Assembly (NCBI GenBank): GCA_023382675.1
Contig: JAHDWN010000007.1
Coordinates: 92,072-156,071 of the forward strand
From: Anaerolineae bacterium
GTDB lineage: Bacteria > Chloroflexota > Anaerolineae > Aggregatilineales > Phototrophicaceae
Length of the DNA stretch: 64,000 nt
Reading direction: 5' to 3'
The stretch's first letter is position 1. Every line of letters begins with the position of its first letter. The notes beneath the pieces are model-generated. The model did not search any database, was not told the DNA's origin, and saw only the letters and a program-made list of their open reading frames with translations. Positions 52,697 through 60,851 of the stretch are shown piece by piece. The position numbers were made by a program, and so were the translations under genes.

Positions 52697-53434
52697 ATGT
52701 ACCCGCAAGTGCCTGATGACGATCAATTCGAGGTGATCCCGCCGGAAGACACCGCCTACGTGGAGGAGGTGGAGTCTGATACACCGCGTTCACCTGTTTC
52801 GTATCGCGGCAGCAGCAGCGATCCTACATTCGGCTACCTGATCGCACTGGCACTGGCGGTTGGGTTGACGCCCACGCTGCCGGCGAATGGCGACATGCGT
52901 TACACGCTGGTGTGGGCAGTCATGGCGGGGTTTGCAGTGCTCGGTTGGCTGTTCGGCACCATGCAGCGCATCGAGCAGGAACTGCCGGAGAATCTGGCCT
53001 GGGGCGTCATTTTCGGGATCATTGTCGGCGCGCCGCTGCTGCTGGTCGGCGGCAGCGCGCTCACGACCACGGTCGAACGCCTTTTTAGCATCGAAACTGA
53101 TGGCAGCCTGCACGCTCTGTCTGCTGGGGTAGTTCTGGCCTACCTTGTCTTCGTCATGCCCCTGGCCGAGACGTTGTTCTTTCGCGGTTTGATGCAGGAG
53201 CGGCGCGCCTTCTGGCTGGTCGGCGCGCTCAGCACCGTATGGTCGCTGGTCTTGTTCGCGCCGATGCTCGATCTGCTCAACTTCCCTGGCGTCGCCGTGT
53301 TGATCGGTGTGGCACTGCTGCTGATGAACATGATCTACAGCTACGTGCGCGAACGTAACGGCCTGGCAGCAGCGTGGTTGTGCCAGATCACAGTCAATAT
53401 TCTCGTTCTGTTTGTGCCGTTCATCTCGCGCTAA
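52697..53434 (+). CDS. CPBP-like membrane protein with degenerate active site
   Basis: 245 residues. An acidic N-terminus (about 1-45) precedes about six to seven membrane segments. The segment PLAETLFFRGLMQER (154-168) aligns with the EExxxR motif of CPBP/Abi intramembrane proteases, but the first Glu is Ala157; only Glu158 and Arg163 remain. The later His motifs are missing too (FAPML instead of a FxxxH; WLCQITVN instead of a His-containing helix). So it is probably an inactive relative. Five bases behind ltaE, so likely cotranscribed. Confidence 0.75.
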   Translation: MYPQVPDDDQFEVIPPEDTAYVEEVESDTPRSPVSYRGSSSDPTFGYLIALALAVGLTPTLPANGDMRYTLVWAVMAGFAVLGWLFGTMQRIEQELPENLAWGVIFGIIVGAPLLLVGGSALTTTVERLFSIETDGSLHALSAGVVLAYLVFVMPLAETLFFRGLMQERRAFWLVGALSTVWSLVLFAPMLDLLNFPGVAVLIGVALLLMNMIYSYVRERNGLAAAWLCQITVNILVLFVPFISR

Positions 53435-53449
53435 CCGCGTAATATCACA

Positions 53450-54508
53450 TTAGCCGAAGAAGAAGGGATCGTCATCTTCGAGCCGGAGCACGTCGCTCAT
53501 GAGGATCGCGCCTTCGTTGCTGCGGGGCAGGCGGCTGAGGTAACGTTCGGTGACGGCGACATTGGCATGACGCAGCAGGCGGCTGATCTTGTCGACCGGC
53601 ACGCCGCTTTCATGCAGCGCCCCGGCCACCGAGCGGCGCAGATCGTGCGGCGCGACGTGGCCGATGCCCGCCTGAACAGCCGCGTCACCGATGATCCACC
53701 AGATGCCATCCGGCGTCAGCCCCCACTTGCTGATGCGCCCGCCCTTCCAGATGCGGCGGACGAGCGGCGTCTCCGGTGCGGTGCGCGCGTCTGAGGCGAT
53801 CATTGCGCGGTGCCATTGGTCGAGCGCGTTGAGGACAGGCCGCGGCACATCAATCATCGCCATCTTTTTGCCCTTGCCGTGTACCCGCAGGACAGCGCGG
53901 TCGTTCTGGCGCGAGAGATCGCCCCAGCGCGCGAGGGCTAATTCATCGCGACGCAGCGCCATCGTACACAACATGGTCGCCACGACGTTGTTGCGCAGAA
54001 GCATATTGTCGCTGGTGGCGATGCTGCGCGCCGCCAGCATGAGCATTCGCAGCTCGTTGACGGATAACCAGCGTCCGGGGCGTTGGCCTTCTTCCGCGCT
54101 CGGCGGGCGCACATTGCCCATGCCTGCGCTGATGTGATCCGGCAGAAACTCGGCTTCGGCGAGCAAACTCGCCAGCGTGACAATGGAAGCGCGTGCCTGG
54201 GTGATACCCTGCTTGCCATGCCCTTCCACAGCCAACGCCCCTAACCAGGCGCGCAGTTGTGGTGCGTTCATGGCAACCAGCACAGGCTCAATCGGCAGCG
54301 CACTCATGAACTGCTCGCGGGTGATCGACGTGGGACGCTCCAGCCCGGCCATGTCCTGAAGATAGCGGTCGATCCAGCGGAAGTAGGCACGCTGGCTGTG
54401 ACGGCTGCTGGCACGCCCAGGCAGCACAGCAGCAAGATTGAACGTCAGCGACGAGTCGCTGGTGACAATTGCGCGGGGAGGCACCTTGCGGCGCTGGAGA
54501 CTGCTCAT
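53450..54508 (-). CDS. Tyrosine recombinase / integrase (XerC/D-like)
   Basis: 352 residues. N-terminal SAM-like core-binding domain (about 35-130), then the catalytic domain with the full set Arg186, Lys212, His288, Arg291, His314 and nucleophile Tyr323 (in PHDLRRSVAG and LLRHANVAVTERYLSR). Possible roles: chromosome dimer resolution or integrase of an element. No att duplication, tRNA target or excisionase is seen nearby, so mobility is not supported. The ATG is six bases downstream of an extended -10, suggesting a leaderless mRNA. Confidence 0.93.
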   Translation of the reverse strand: MSSLQRRKVPPRAIVTSDSSLTFNLAAVLPGRASSRHSQRAYFRWIDRYLQDMAGLERPTSITREQFMSALPIEPVLVAMNAPQLRAWLGALAVEGHGKQGITQARASIVTLASLLAEAEFLPDHISAGMGNVRPPSAEEGQRPGRWLSVNELRMLMLAARSIATSDNMLLRNNVVATMLCTMALRRDELALARWGDLSRQNDRAVLRVHGKGKKMAMIDVPRPVLNALDQWHRAMIASDARTAPETPLVRRIWKGGRISKWGLTPDGIWWIIGDAAVQAGIGHVAPHDLRRSVAGALHESGVPVDKISRLLRHANVAVTERYLSRLPRSNEGAILMSDVLRLEDDDPFFFG

Positions 54509-54514
54509 ACGCAG

Positions 54515-54523
54515 ATTATAGCA
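54515..54523 (-). promoter_or_regulatory. Extended -10 promoter with ATG at about +1 (leaderless), recombinase gene
   Basis: On the minus strand TGC then TATAAT (54523-54515), then six bases, then the ATG at 54508. This places transcription start at or next to the ATG. Confidence 0.6.
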
Positions 54524-54552
54524 TCGAACCCCAGCGCCGCCCGGACGACCTA

Positions 54553-55926
54553 TCAGTCACCGGCAGCCGCCAGCTCCGTTTCCACGGGCACGTAGGTGTC
54601 ACGCGCATGGACGATCATATCCATGCCGTATTTCGGACGCAGGGTGAACATGCGCTGCGGCTCGACCATCTGCCCCGGTGCGAGCGTCAGCCGGAAGCGC
54701 TGCGCCACCGTCGCCAACACGAGCTTGGCTTCCATCATCGCAAAAGCATTGCCGACGCAAATGCGTGGCCCATTGCCGAAGGGAATGTAGGCGTGCTTGG
54801 GGATGCTCTTCTCACGTTCCGGGCTGAAGCGCTCCGGATCGAAGGTCAGCGGATCCGGGAAGAAACGCTCATCCCGATGCATCCCGTAGATGTTGATGAA
54901 AACGGTGTCGCGCTTCTTGAGCGGATATTCCCGAAGCTGAGTCTCCGCAATCACTTCGCGGGTCGTTCCCCATGCGGGCGGGTAGAGGCGCATAGACTCC
55001 TTGATCACCATCTCGGTGTATTTCAGGCCAGGCAGGTCATCCAGCGTTGGCGTCCGGCCAGCCAGAACCTGGGCCAGTTCTTCGTGCAGTTTCGCTTCTA
55101 CCTCCGGATGCTGGGATAGCAAGTACCACGTCCAGGTCAGCGCGACGGCGGTGGTTTCATGGCCCGCGCCAAAGAGCGTGAGCGCCTCATCGCGCACCTG
55201 CTTATCGGTCATCACACTGCCGTCGTCATCCTGAGCGGCGAGCAGCATCGACAGCAGATCGCCCTTGTCTTCGCCGCTGGTGCGCCGCTCGTCGATGAAG
55301 CGCTGAATCAGCGTGTCGAGCTTGGCGATATTGGTGCGCAGTTGACGATTGATGCGATTGGGCACCCAGTAAGGTATCGTCGGCACCTGGTTGAAGCGGT
55401 CGTCCGTGTTCTTCAGGACGATCGAGATCGCTTCGCCGATCAGATCGACATCACTGGCAACCTCGGCGTCAAACAGGGTTTTCGAAATGATGCGCATCGT
55501 CAGGTGCGTCATCTCGTCGTCCACTGCCAGGCGCGCGCCTGGCTGCCATGTATCCAGTATCCGCTCGGCATAACTCGTGATGATGTCGGCGTATGCGCCG
55601 ATGCGCTTCGTATGGAACGAAGGCTGCACGAGTTTGCGCTGCCGCCGCCAGAATTCGCCATCGCTGGTGAAGATGCCGTTACCGAGAACAGGTTCGAGAA
55701 CATTCTTGGTGACGCTCGATTTGTGATATTTGTCCGCGTTCGTCACCAGAACGTCATGGATGACATCCGGGTGGTTGAGCACATACGCGGGAAATGGCCC
55801 GAAGCGGAGCGCAACGATGTCCCCGTACTCGCGCATCTTCAACATGAAAGCCAGCGTATCGGCGCTGAATTCAGGCAAGTGGCCGAGCAGGAAATGCCCT
55901 TTAGGGCTCGGAGGTTTGAGACGCAA
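54553..55926 (-). CDS. Cytochrome P450
   Basis: 457 residues. Start at TTG (55926). The I-helix motif GAGHETTAVALTW, the ExxR motif in KESMRLYPPAWG, the PERF segment and the heme-binding loop FGNGPRICVGNAFAMMEAKL with its Cys are complete, so it should be a functional monooxygenase. The overall pattern (MRLKPPSPKGHFLLGHLPEF, GRTPTLDDLPGLKYTEMVIKE) resembles CYP102-like fatty-acid hydroxylases, but no reductase is fused. No redox partner gene is adjacent. Confidence 0.95.
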   Translation of the reverse strand: MRLKPPSPKGHFLLGHLPEFSADTLAFMLKMREYGDIVALRFGPFPAYVLNHPDVIHDVLVTNADKYHKSSVTKNVLEPVLGNGIFTSDGEFWRRQRKLVQPSFHTKRIGAYADIITSYAERILDTWQPGARLAVDDEMTHLTMRIISKTLFDAEVASDVDLIGEAISIVLKNTDDRFNQVPTIPYWVPNRINRQLRTNIAKLDTLIQRFIDERRTSGEDKGDLLSMLLAAQDDDGSVMTDKQVRDEALTLFGAGHETTAVALTWTWYLLSQHPEVEAKLHEELAQVLAGRTPTLDDLPGLKYTEMVIKESMRLYPPAWGTTREVIAETQLREYPLKKRDTVFINIYGMHRDERFFPDPLTFDPERFSPEREKSIPKHAYIPFGNGPRICVGNAFAMMEAKLVLATVAQRFRLTLAPGQMVEPQRMFTLRPKYGMDMIVHARDTYVPVETELAAAGD

Positions 55927-56060
55927 AATGCACCACCATTGTGAAAGGTTTCACGAATAGAAGACACTATACGCCTAAAATTGCTGGCGGTCAAGCAAAT
56001 GATGCGCAGAAACACAAGTGACAGTTGTCATGTAGTTACAGGAGGTTGATCCTATTCGGT

Positions 56061-56088
56061 GCGAGGGCAGCCATGCCGGTGGCTGCCC
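56061..56088 (-). other. Perfect hairpin downstream of the rhomboid genes, without T-run
   Basis: GAGGGCAGCC (56061-56070) and GGCTGCCCTC (56079-56088) are exact complements with an 8-base loop. Neither strand has a T-run after it, so it may be a weak terminator or an RNA-stabilising stem. Confidence 0.5.
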
Positions 56089-56109
56089 TCCTGGTCAGCG
56101 CCAGACGAA

Positions 56110-56802
56110 TCAATCAGAAGTCTTGGGCGGCAAGCCCTTGAACAGCGTGACGCCAAAGGCGAACAGCGCCCCGAAAATGAAGCCGGCGATGTGTGCCATG
56201 AAAGCGACGCCCCCCTCACCCAGAGTATCGACGCCGAGCGTGAACCAGCCGTTGATCAACTGGAGCACAAACCAGTAGCCCAACACCAGCCAGACCGGCA
56301 GCAGGAATGTCTGGAAGAAGAAGCGGAAGAAGACGACACCGACGCGCACTTTGATCCCCGGATAGAGGATGATGTAGCTGCCTAGGATGGCTGAGATCGC
56401 CCCACTTGCGCCGATGACAGGGATGCAAAGATTCCACGCGACCAGCGACTGCGCAAGGCCAGCAACTACCCCGCCGAGCAAATAGAAGAGCACGAAGGTG
56501 CGGCGTCCGAAGTAATCCTCGATATTCGAGCCGAAGATCCACAAGAAGAGCATATTCCCGCCGAGATGCAGCCAATCCCCGTGCAGGAACATGCTGCGCA
56601 AAAAGTCGAGCGCAGTCTCGCCAGTGAAGAAATTGTTGCCCAATTCGCACGGCACCAACGCCAGGTTGTAAAACGCTGAGCGCAGGGCTTGCGGCGGCAG
56701 GGTCGTCTCCCACAAGAAGACAAGAACGTTAAGCAGAATCAAAGCATAGGTAAGATATGGAACGCGCCCGGTGCGGGCATTCGTAGTTCGGATCGGAATC
56801 AT
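56110..56802 (-). CDS. Rhomboid family intramembrane serine protease (second of tandem pair)
   Basis: 230 residues from the ATG at 56802 (GGGAG eight bases upstream; a GTG at 56820 is in frame but has no site). Six membrane segments. The catalytic Ser is in GASGAISAILGSY and the His in FMAHIAGFIFGALFAF; HGDWLHLGGNMLFLWIFG gives the conserved loop-1 region. It cleaves membrane-anchored substrates; substrate unknown. Lies 90 bases downstream of a paralogue on the same strand. Confidence 0.92.
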   Translation of the reverse strand: MIPIRTTNARTGRVPYLTYALILLNVLVFLWETTLPPQALRSAFYNLALVPCELGNNFFTGETALDFLRSMFLHGDWLHLGGNMLFLWIFGSNIEDYFGRRTFVLFYLLGGVVAGLAQSLVAWNLCIPVIGASGAISAILGSYIILYPGIKVRVGVVFFRFFFQTFLLPVWLVLGYWFVLQLINGWFTLGVDTLGEGGVAFMAHIAGFIFGALFAFGVTLFKGLPPKTSD

Positions 56803-56892
56803 CGGGTGTTCTCCCGGCACTCATGCAGTTTAATCGTGTATACGCAGGCGAACACCCGTAAGTTGTGCAGCACGTCGCTGCCGAATCTGCGG

Positions 56893-57612
56893 CTATCCGC
56901 GTCCCACACGGTCATACAACATTTGATAGCGCGATTGCGCCGGCGGCTGTGGCACCATACGCATGAAGGCGAAAGCCAGCACAGCACCGGCGATGAAGCC
57001 ACCAATGTGCGCAAAGAAGGCCACGCCACCGCCATAAGCAGCCGCCGCGCCCAGCGAAGCAACCCCATTGAACAACTGAAGCACGAACCAGAAGCCCAGG
57101 ACGACAAGCGCAGGGAGTTCGGCAAGCCGGGCAAAATAGCCGAGGAAGATCAACGCCCGCACGCGCACGTTCGGGAACATCACGAGATACGCGCCCAGCA
57201 CACCTGCAATCGCCCCACTCGCACCGATCATCGGTATCGTGGACTGGGGATCGATAATGACCTGGGCATAGACCGCTGCGTAGCCGCTGGCGAAGTAGAG
57301 GACGAGATACAGAAGCTTGCCCAGACGATCCTCGATATTGTCACCAAACAAGAACAGATAGAGCATGTTGCCGATGATGTGCTCAAAACCCCCATGCAAG
57401 AACATGCTGCGCAGGCCATCCAGCAGTGACTCTAACGCAAAGGGGCTGGCAGAAATGCTCCGCGGCACGGCGGCAATATCCATGAACATGGCATTGAGCT
57501 GCTCCGGCGAAACTGAAATCTCCCAGATGAAGACGAGCACATTAATGACGATCAGTATCCAGGTCAGGATCGGTGTTCTTCGCACCGGGTTGATGTCACC
57601 CACGGGAAGCAT
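56893..57612 (-). CDS. Rhomboid family intramembrane serine protease (first of tandem pair)
   Basis: 239 residues from the ATG at 57612 (MLPVGDINPVRRTPILTW), with AAGGAG upstream; a longer start at 57657 is unlikely. The catalytic residues are in GASGAIAGVLGAYLVM (Ser) and FFAHIGGFIAGAVLAF (His). HGGFEHIIGNMLYLFLFGDN matches the usual loop. It resembles the downstream rhomboid and is most likely a tandem duplicate. Located between the citrate synthase terminator and its paralogue. Confidence 0.92.
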   Translation of the reverse strand: MLPVGDINPVRRTPILTWILIVINVLVFIWEISVSPEQLNAMFMDIAAVPRSISASPFALESLLDGLRSMFLHGGFEHIIGNMLYLFLFGDNIEDRLGKLLYLVLYFASGYAAVYAQVIIDPQSTIPMIGASGAIAGVLGAYLVMFPNVRVRALIFLGYFARLAELPALVVLGFWFVLQLFNGVASLGAAAAYGGGVAFFAHIGGFIAGAVLAFAFMRMVPQPPAQSRYQMLYDRVGRG

Positions 57613-57730
57613 GGTGTTGTCTCCTTGCGAACCGGCGTTGCGAGGTTCCGAGCACAAACAGGTGTAACATGAGCGCTATGGAAAAACAATAAACACGATG
57701 ATGGTGCTCCACGTCCACCACCGATCAGCC

Positions 57731-57770
57731 GACAAAACAAACCAGGGACGCCGCTGTGGCGTCCCTGGTT
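57731..57770 (-). terminator. Rho-independent terminator of citrate synthase
   Basis: On the minus strand AACCAGGGACGCC (57770-57758) pairs exactly with GGCGTCCCTGGTT (57752-57740) around a 5-base loop, then TGTTTTGTC follows. Confidence 0.85.
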
Positions 57771-57814
57771 GCTGTAGATTTCTGATTCTGTCGCACGCCT
57801 GCGATTGGCGAGGT

Positions 57815-58966
57815 CTATTTCCGGTCTGCCAGCGCCACCCAGGGCAAATCGACCGCGCCGGTATAGACGACATCCGGGCGCATGAGGCGGTTGTTGGCCG
57901 TCTGCTCCATGATGTGCGCCGTCCAACCCGCCATGCGGCTCATGGCGAACAGCGGTGTGAACATATCGACTTCCAAGCCGAGGGTGTAGAGGACAATTGC
58001 GCTGTAGTAATCGACGTTCGGGTAGAGCTTGCGCTCAATGAAGTATTCGTCGGCAAGGGCGAGGTTCGCCAGGCTGTCTGCGATGTCGAACCACTTGCCA
58101 TTGCCGGAAGCACGGGCCAGCTTCTCCGCCCGATCGCGCAGAACGGCTGCGCGCGGATCGTAAGCCTTGTAGACGCGGTGGCCAATGCCCATGATCTTGC
58201 CACCGCCCTTCTTGACCTTCTGATCGAACCAGGGCGCGACATTCGCAACCTCGCCGATTTCAAGGAACATACGCATCGCTTCGGTGTTGGCGCCGCCGTG
58301 CAGCGGCCCTTTGAGCGTGCCAACGGCGCTGACGATGGCACTGTGCATATCGCTCTTGGTGCTGGTGGTCGCGCGCCCGACGAAGGTGCTGGCGTTCATG
58401 CCATGCTCGGTCAGGAGCACCATGAAGGCGTTGACCGCATTGACCGCGTTGACTTCGGGTTCTGTCTCATTCAGCATGTACATGAAGTTCTGAGCCAGAT
58501 TGAAATCTTTGCGCGGCGCGACCGGTGCCAGCCCTTTGCGAATTCGCGGCCAGGCCGCAGTCAGGGTTGTTACCTGGCCGGTCATCCGGGCAGCCTTACG
58601 GCGGTTCGCTTCCGGGCTGCTGTCATTAGCATCGGGATCGTACAGCGCCAGCGCCGATACAGCCGTGCGCAACACCGCCATCGGGTCAGACTCTTTGGGG
58701 AACTGCTGCACCATCGCCATCACCGAGGCGGGTACTTCGGCCCCGGCTGCGATTTCAGCGCGGAGCGATTCCAACTCCGTAGACGTCGGCAGGCGATTGT
58801 TCCAGAGGAGATAGACCACCTCCTCATACAGCGCATGTTCAGCCAGATCTTCGATCTTGTACCCGGCGTAGATCAATTTGCCTTCCGCGCCATTGACGAG
58901 GCTCAGACGCGACTCGTCAATGATCACGTTATCCAAGCCCTTATGGATCACCACTTCTTCAGACAT
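57815..58966 (-). CDS. gltA: Citrate synthase (GltA/PrpC family)
   Basis: 383 residues from the ATG at 58966 (MSEEVVIHKGLDNVIIDESRL), with AGGAGT upstream; the 31-residue in-frame extension to 59059 lacks a site. Condenses acetyl-CoA with oxaloacetate. Catalytic His regions are in GGANTEAMRMFLEIGE and GIGHRVYKAYDPRA; the Asp segment NVDYYSAIVLYTLGL is conserved. The length fits the short type I (methyl)citrate synthases, so propionyl-CoA could also be a substrate. It has its own terminator and is divergent from the metY leader. Confidence 0.95.
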   Translation of the reverse strand: MSEEVVIHKGLDNVIIDESRLSLVNGAEGKLIYAGYKIEDLAEHALYEEVVYLLWNNRLPTSTELESLRAEIAAGAEVPASVMAMVQQFPKESDPMAVLRTAVSALALYDPDANDSSPEANRRKAARMTGQVTTLTAAWPRIRKGLAPVAPRKDFNLAQNFMYMLNETEPEVNAVNAVNAFMVLLTEHGMNASTFVGRATTSTKSDMHSAIVSAVGTLKGPLHGGANTEAMRMFLEIGEVANVAPWFDQKVKKGGGKIMGIGHRVYKAYDPRAAVLRDRAEKLARASGNGKWFDIADSLANLALADEYFIERKLYPNVDYYSAIVLYTLGLEVDMFTPLFAMSRMAGWTAHIMEQTANNRLMRPDVVYTGAVDLPWVALADRK

Positions 58967-59049
58967 TGTCAGAGACTCCTGTAGGAAAGCGAGCTTCGTC
59001 GTCATACGCTCCACGTGAAGCGCGAGTACGCAGTTATTTGGACGGCATA

Positions 59050-59058
59050 ATGATAGCA
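59050..59058 (-). promoter_or_regulatory. Extended -10 promoter of citrate synthase (candidate)
   Basis: On the minus strand TGC then TATCAT (59058-59050), about 84 bases before the ATG at 58966. No clear -35. Confidence 0.35.
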
Positions 59059-59113
59059 AATTCCGGTTCAGGTATATACGTGAGGCTCAATAAAAATGAA
59101 GCTTGCGAACTGC

Positions 59114-59142
59114 TTGCATTTGCACACAAAGCATGATAGTCT
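59114..59142 (+). promoter_or_regulatory. Promoter of the metY leader
   Basis: TTGCAT (59114-59119), a 17-base spacer ending in TGA, and TAGTCT (59137-59142). The ATG of the leader ORF is seven bases later, so the RNA would start at or next to it. The -10 is a weak match. Confidence 0.45.
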
Positions 59143-59149
59143 GTTGCCC

Positions 59150-59257
59150 ATGAGCAATTTGAACTCACACGTCCACCCCATTTCCAACCGCGCAGCCGGC
59201 TGCGCTGGTATGGACATGTGTTGCATGCGGAACAGGGATACCGCCCAGGACGTGTAA
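59150..59257 (+). CDS. Candidate leader peptide rich in Cys and Met codons
   Basis: A 35-codon ORF that starts seven bases after a candidate -10 and stops (TAA) at 59255-59257. Cys18, Met21, Met23, Cys24, Cys25 and Met26 are concentrated at codons 18-26 (segment CAGMDMCCM). Its stop codon falls in the 5' arm of a potential antiterminator helix for the terminator at 59298. It precedes metY, which makes homocysteine/methionine, so Cys/Met-dependent translation would be a meaningful signal. It could also be a chance ORF in a structured riboswitch. Confidence 0.5.
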   Translation: MSNLNSHVHPISNRAAGCAGMDMCCMRNRDTAQDV

Positions 59258-59312
59258 AGCTCTGGCAGCGTTTGCTGCACCCCCGCACCGACATCAAAGA
59301 GCCAACCCGTCC
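59165..59312 (+). promoter_or_regulatory. Structured metY leader with mutually exclusive pairings (attenuator or riboswitch)
   Basis: Segment 1 (59165-59174) pairs with 2 (59211-59220; 10 bp with one mismatch), enclosing a GCGCAG/CTGCGC stem. Segment 1 (59167-59174) also pairs with GGACGTGT (59248-59255). Segment 3 (GGACG 59248-59252 and GCTCT 59259-59263) pairs collinearly with AGAGC (59298-59302) and CGTCC (59308-59312), which destroys the terminator stem. No known riboswitch core was recognised. The stretch 58967-59461 otherwise holds only the two promoters and the metY ribosome binding site. Confidence 0.65.
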
Positions 59313-59329
59313 AGGTTGGCTCTTTTTTT
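59298..59329 (+). terminator. Intrinsic terminator in the metY leader
   Basis: AGAGCCAACC (59298-59307) and GGTTGGCTCT (59314-59323) are exact 10-bp complements around a 6-base loop, and the stem's last T opens a run of seven T (59323-59329). It lies 132 bases before the metY ATG and after the leader ORF, so it should be regulated. Confidence 0.92.
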
Positions 59330-59461
59330 GCGTGTGGGACAGGGATGAGATCTGACCAATTAGAGGGAGGATGCGCGAACAAAAGGGGGAGAATGCGCAC
59401 TTCGACCGGCAGAGCAGGCATTGCGTTTCAGAACCGATTGACACAAGGAGTTGCAGATCTG

Positions 59462-60781
59462 ATGGCGAGCACAAACGGACACAAACACGCTTTCGACACG
59501 TTGGCCCTCCATGCGGGCTACAGTCCTGATCCGACGACCGGATCGCGCGCGGTACCGATTTACCAGACGACTTCCTATCAATTCCGCGACAGTGACCATG
59601 CGGCGGCACTGTTCGCGCTCCAGGAACCGGGCAATATCTATTCTCGCATCATGAATCCGACCAACGCGGTTTTTGAGGAGCGGATCGCAGCGCTGGAAGG
59701 CGGAATCGCAGCGCTTGCGACAGCCTCCGGGCATTTCGCCGAAGCGCTCACGATCCTGACGCTGTGCAATTCGGGCGACGAATTCATTTCCACCAGCGCG
59801 CTTTATGGCGGCAGCTTCTCAATGTTTTCGCACACGCTGCGCCGCCTCGGCATCAAGGCGCATCTCGTCCAGGACATCACGGCGGAAAAAATCGAGCCGC
59901 TGATCAATGACCGCACCCGCCTGATCTATCTGGAGACCATCGGCAATCCCAAACTCGAAATTCCCGATTTCGAGAGCATCGCTGCCCTGGCAAAAGCTCA
60001 CGGCCTACCCGTTGTCATCGACAACACGTTCGCGACGCCGTATCTGTTTGAGCCGTTCAAGTGGGGTATCAACATCAGCATCCACTCGACAACCAAATGG
60101 ATTGGCGGGCACGGCCTGAGCATCGGCGGCGTGATTGTCGATGGCGGCCAGTTCGATTGGACGGCCAGCGGTCGCCATGTCGGCATTGTTGAGCCGGAAC
60201 CGGAATACCACGGCGCAGTGCTGGTCGATGTGCTCGGCCCGGCGGCGTTCATCGGGCGCGCACGTGTCGTCGGCCTGCGCGACTTCGGCGGATCGCAAGC
60301 CCCCTTCAACGCCTTCCTGAATATCATCGGCCTGGAGACGCTGTCGCTGCGGATGCAGAAGCACGTTTCGAACACCCTGGCAGTCGCCCAATGGCTGGAG
60401 GCGAATCCAGCGGTCGCCTGGGTCAATTACCCCGGTCTACCCAACCACCCCAGCTACGAGCGCGCACAGAAGTACCTGCCCAAGGGTGCTGGCGGGGTGA
60501 TCGGCTTTGGCATCAAGGGCGGCAAAGATGCAGGCAAGGTGTTCATCGACAATCTAAAGTTGTTCTCGCACCTGGCAAATGTGGGCGATTCGCGATCGCT
60601 CGCCATCCACCCGGCTTCGACCACTCACTCTCAGCTCAGCGAAGCGGAACAACTCACGGCAGGAGTCACGCCCGATTATGTCCGGCTGTCTGTCGGGCTG
60701 GAAGACATCAACGATATTCTATGGGATCTGGATCAGGCGCTAACTGTGGCGCAGGGTTCGAAGGTACATGCGGTATCATAG
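59462..60781 (+). CDS. metY: O-acetylhomoserine sulfhydrylase (MetY)
   Basis: 439 residues from the ATG at 59462, after AAGGAG; the longer in-frame start at 59345 lacks support. PLP-dependent trans-sulfuration family: PIYQTTSYQF, NPTNAVFEERIAALEGG, IDNTFATPYL and the PLP-Lys motif IHSTTKWIGGHG (Lys212). The long C-terminus with HPASTTHSQLSEAEQ and DYVRLSVGLEDINDI is typical of MetY. It converts O-acetylhomoserine plus sulfide (or methanethiol) to homocysteine (or methionine). It lies behind the attenuator and ahead of metX. Confidence 0.96.
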   Translation: MASTNGHKHAFDTLALHAGYSPDPTTGSRAVPIYQTTSYQFRDSDHAAALFALQEPGNIYSRIMNPTNAVFEERIAALEGGIAALATASGHFAEALTILTLCNSGDEFISTSALYGGSFSMFSHTLRRLGIKAHLVQDITAEKIEPLINDRTRLIYLETIGNPKLEIPDFESIAALAKAHGLPVVIDNTFATPYLFEPFKWGINISIHSTTKWIGGHGLSIGGVIVDGGQFDWTASGRHVGIVEPEPEYHGAVLVDVLGPAAFIGRARVVGLRDFGGSQAPFNAFLNIIGLETLSLRMQKHVSNTLAVAQWLEANPAVAWVNYPGLPNHPSYERAQKYLPKGAGGVIGFGIKGGKDAGKVFIDNLKLFSHLANVGDSRSLAIHPASTTHSQLSEAEQLTAGVTPDYVRLSVGLEDINDILWDLDQALTVAQGSKVHAVS

Positions 60782-60797
60782 TTCGAGTCAGATAGCT

Positions 60798-60821
60798 CTG
60801 GGGGCGACACACCGCCCCCAG
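60798..60821 (+). other. Intercistronic hairpin between metY and metX
   Basis: CTGGGGGCG (60798-60806) and CGCCCCCAG (60813-60821) are exact 9-bp complements around a 6-base loop with no T-run. Likely a processing or stabilising stem rather than a terminator. Confidence 0.6.
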
Positions 60822-60851
60822 TGACAGCGCAAACGGCGGAGGCGCTCAATC

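Noticed and set aside
53450-54508. Tyrosine recombinase as marker of a genomic island
   Set aside because: Flanking genes are ordinary, no tRNA target, att duplication, excisionase or transposase is seen.
59165-59323. SAM-I/SAM-IV, SAH, cobalamin or TPP riboswitch
   Set aside because: None of their conserved cores (for example the SAM-I GAGGGA/GCAACC pattern, the B12 box or TPP CUGAGA) could be found; kept as an unassigned attenuator instead.
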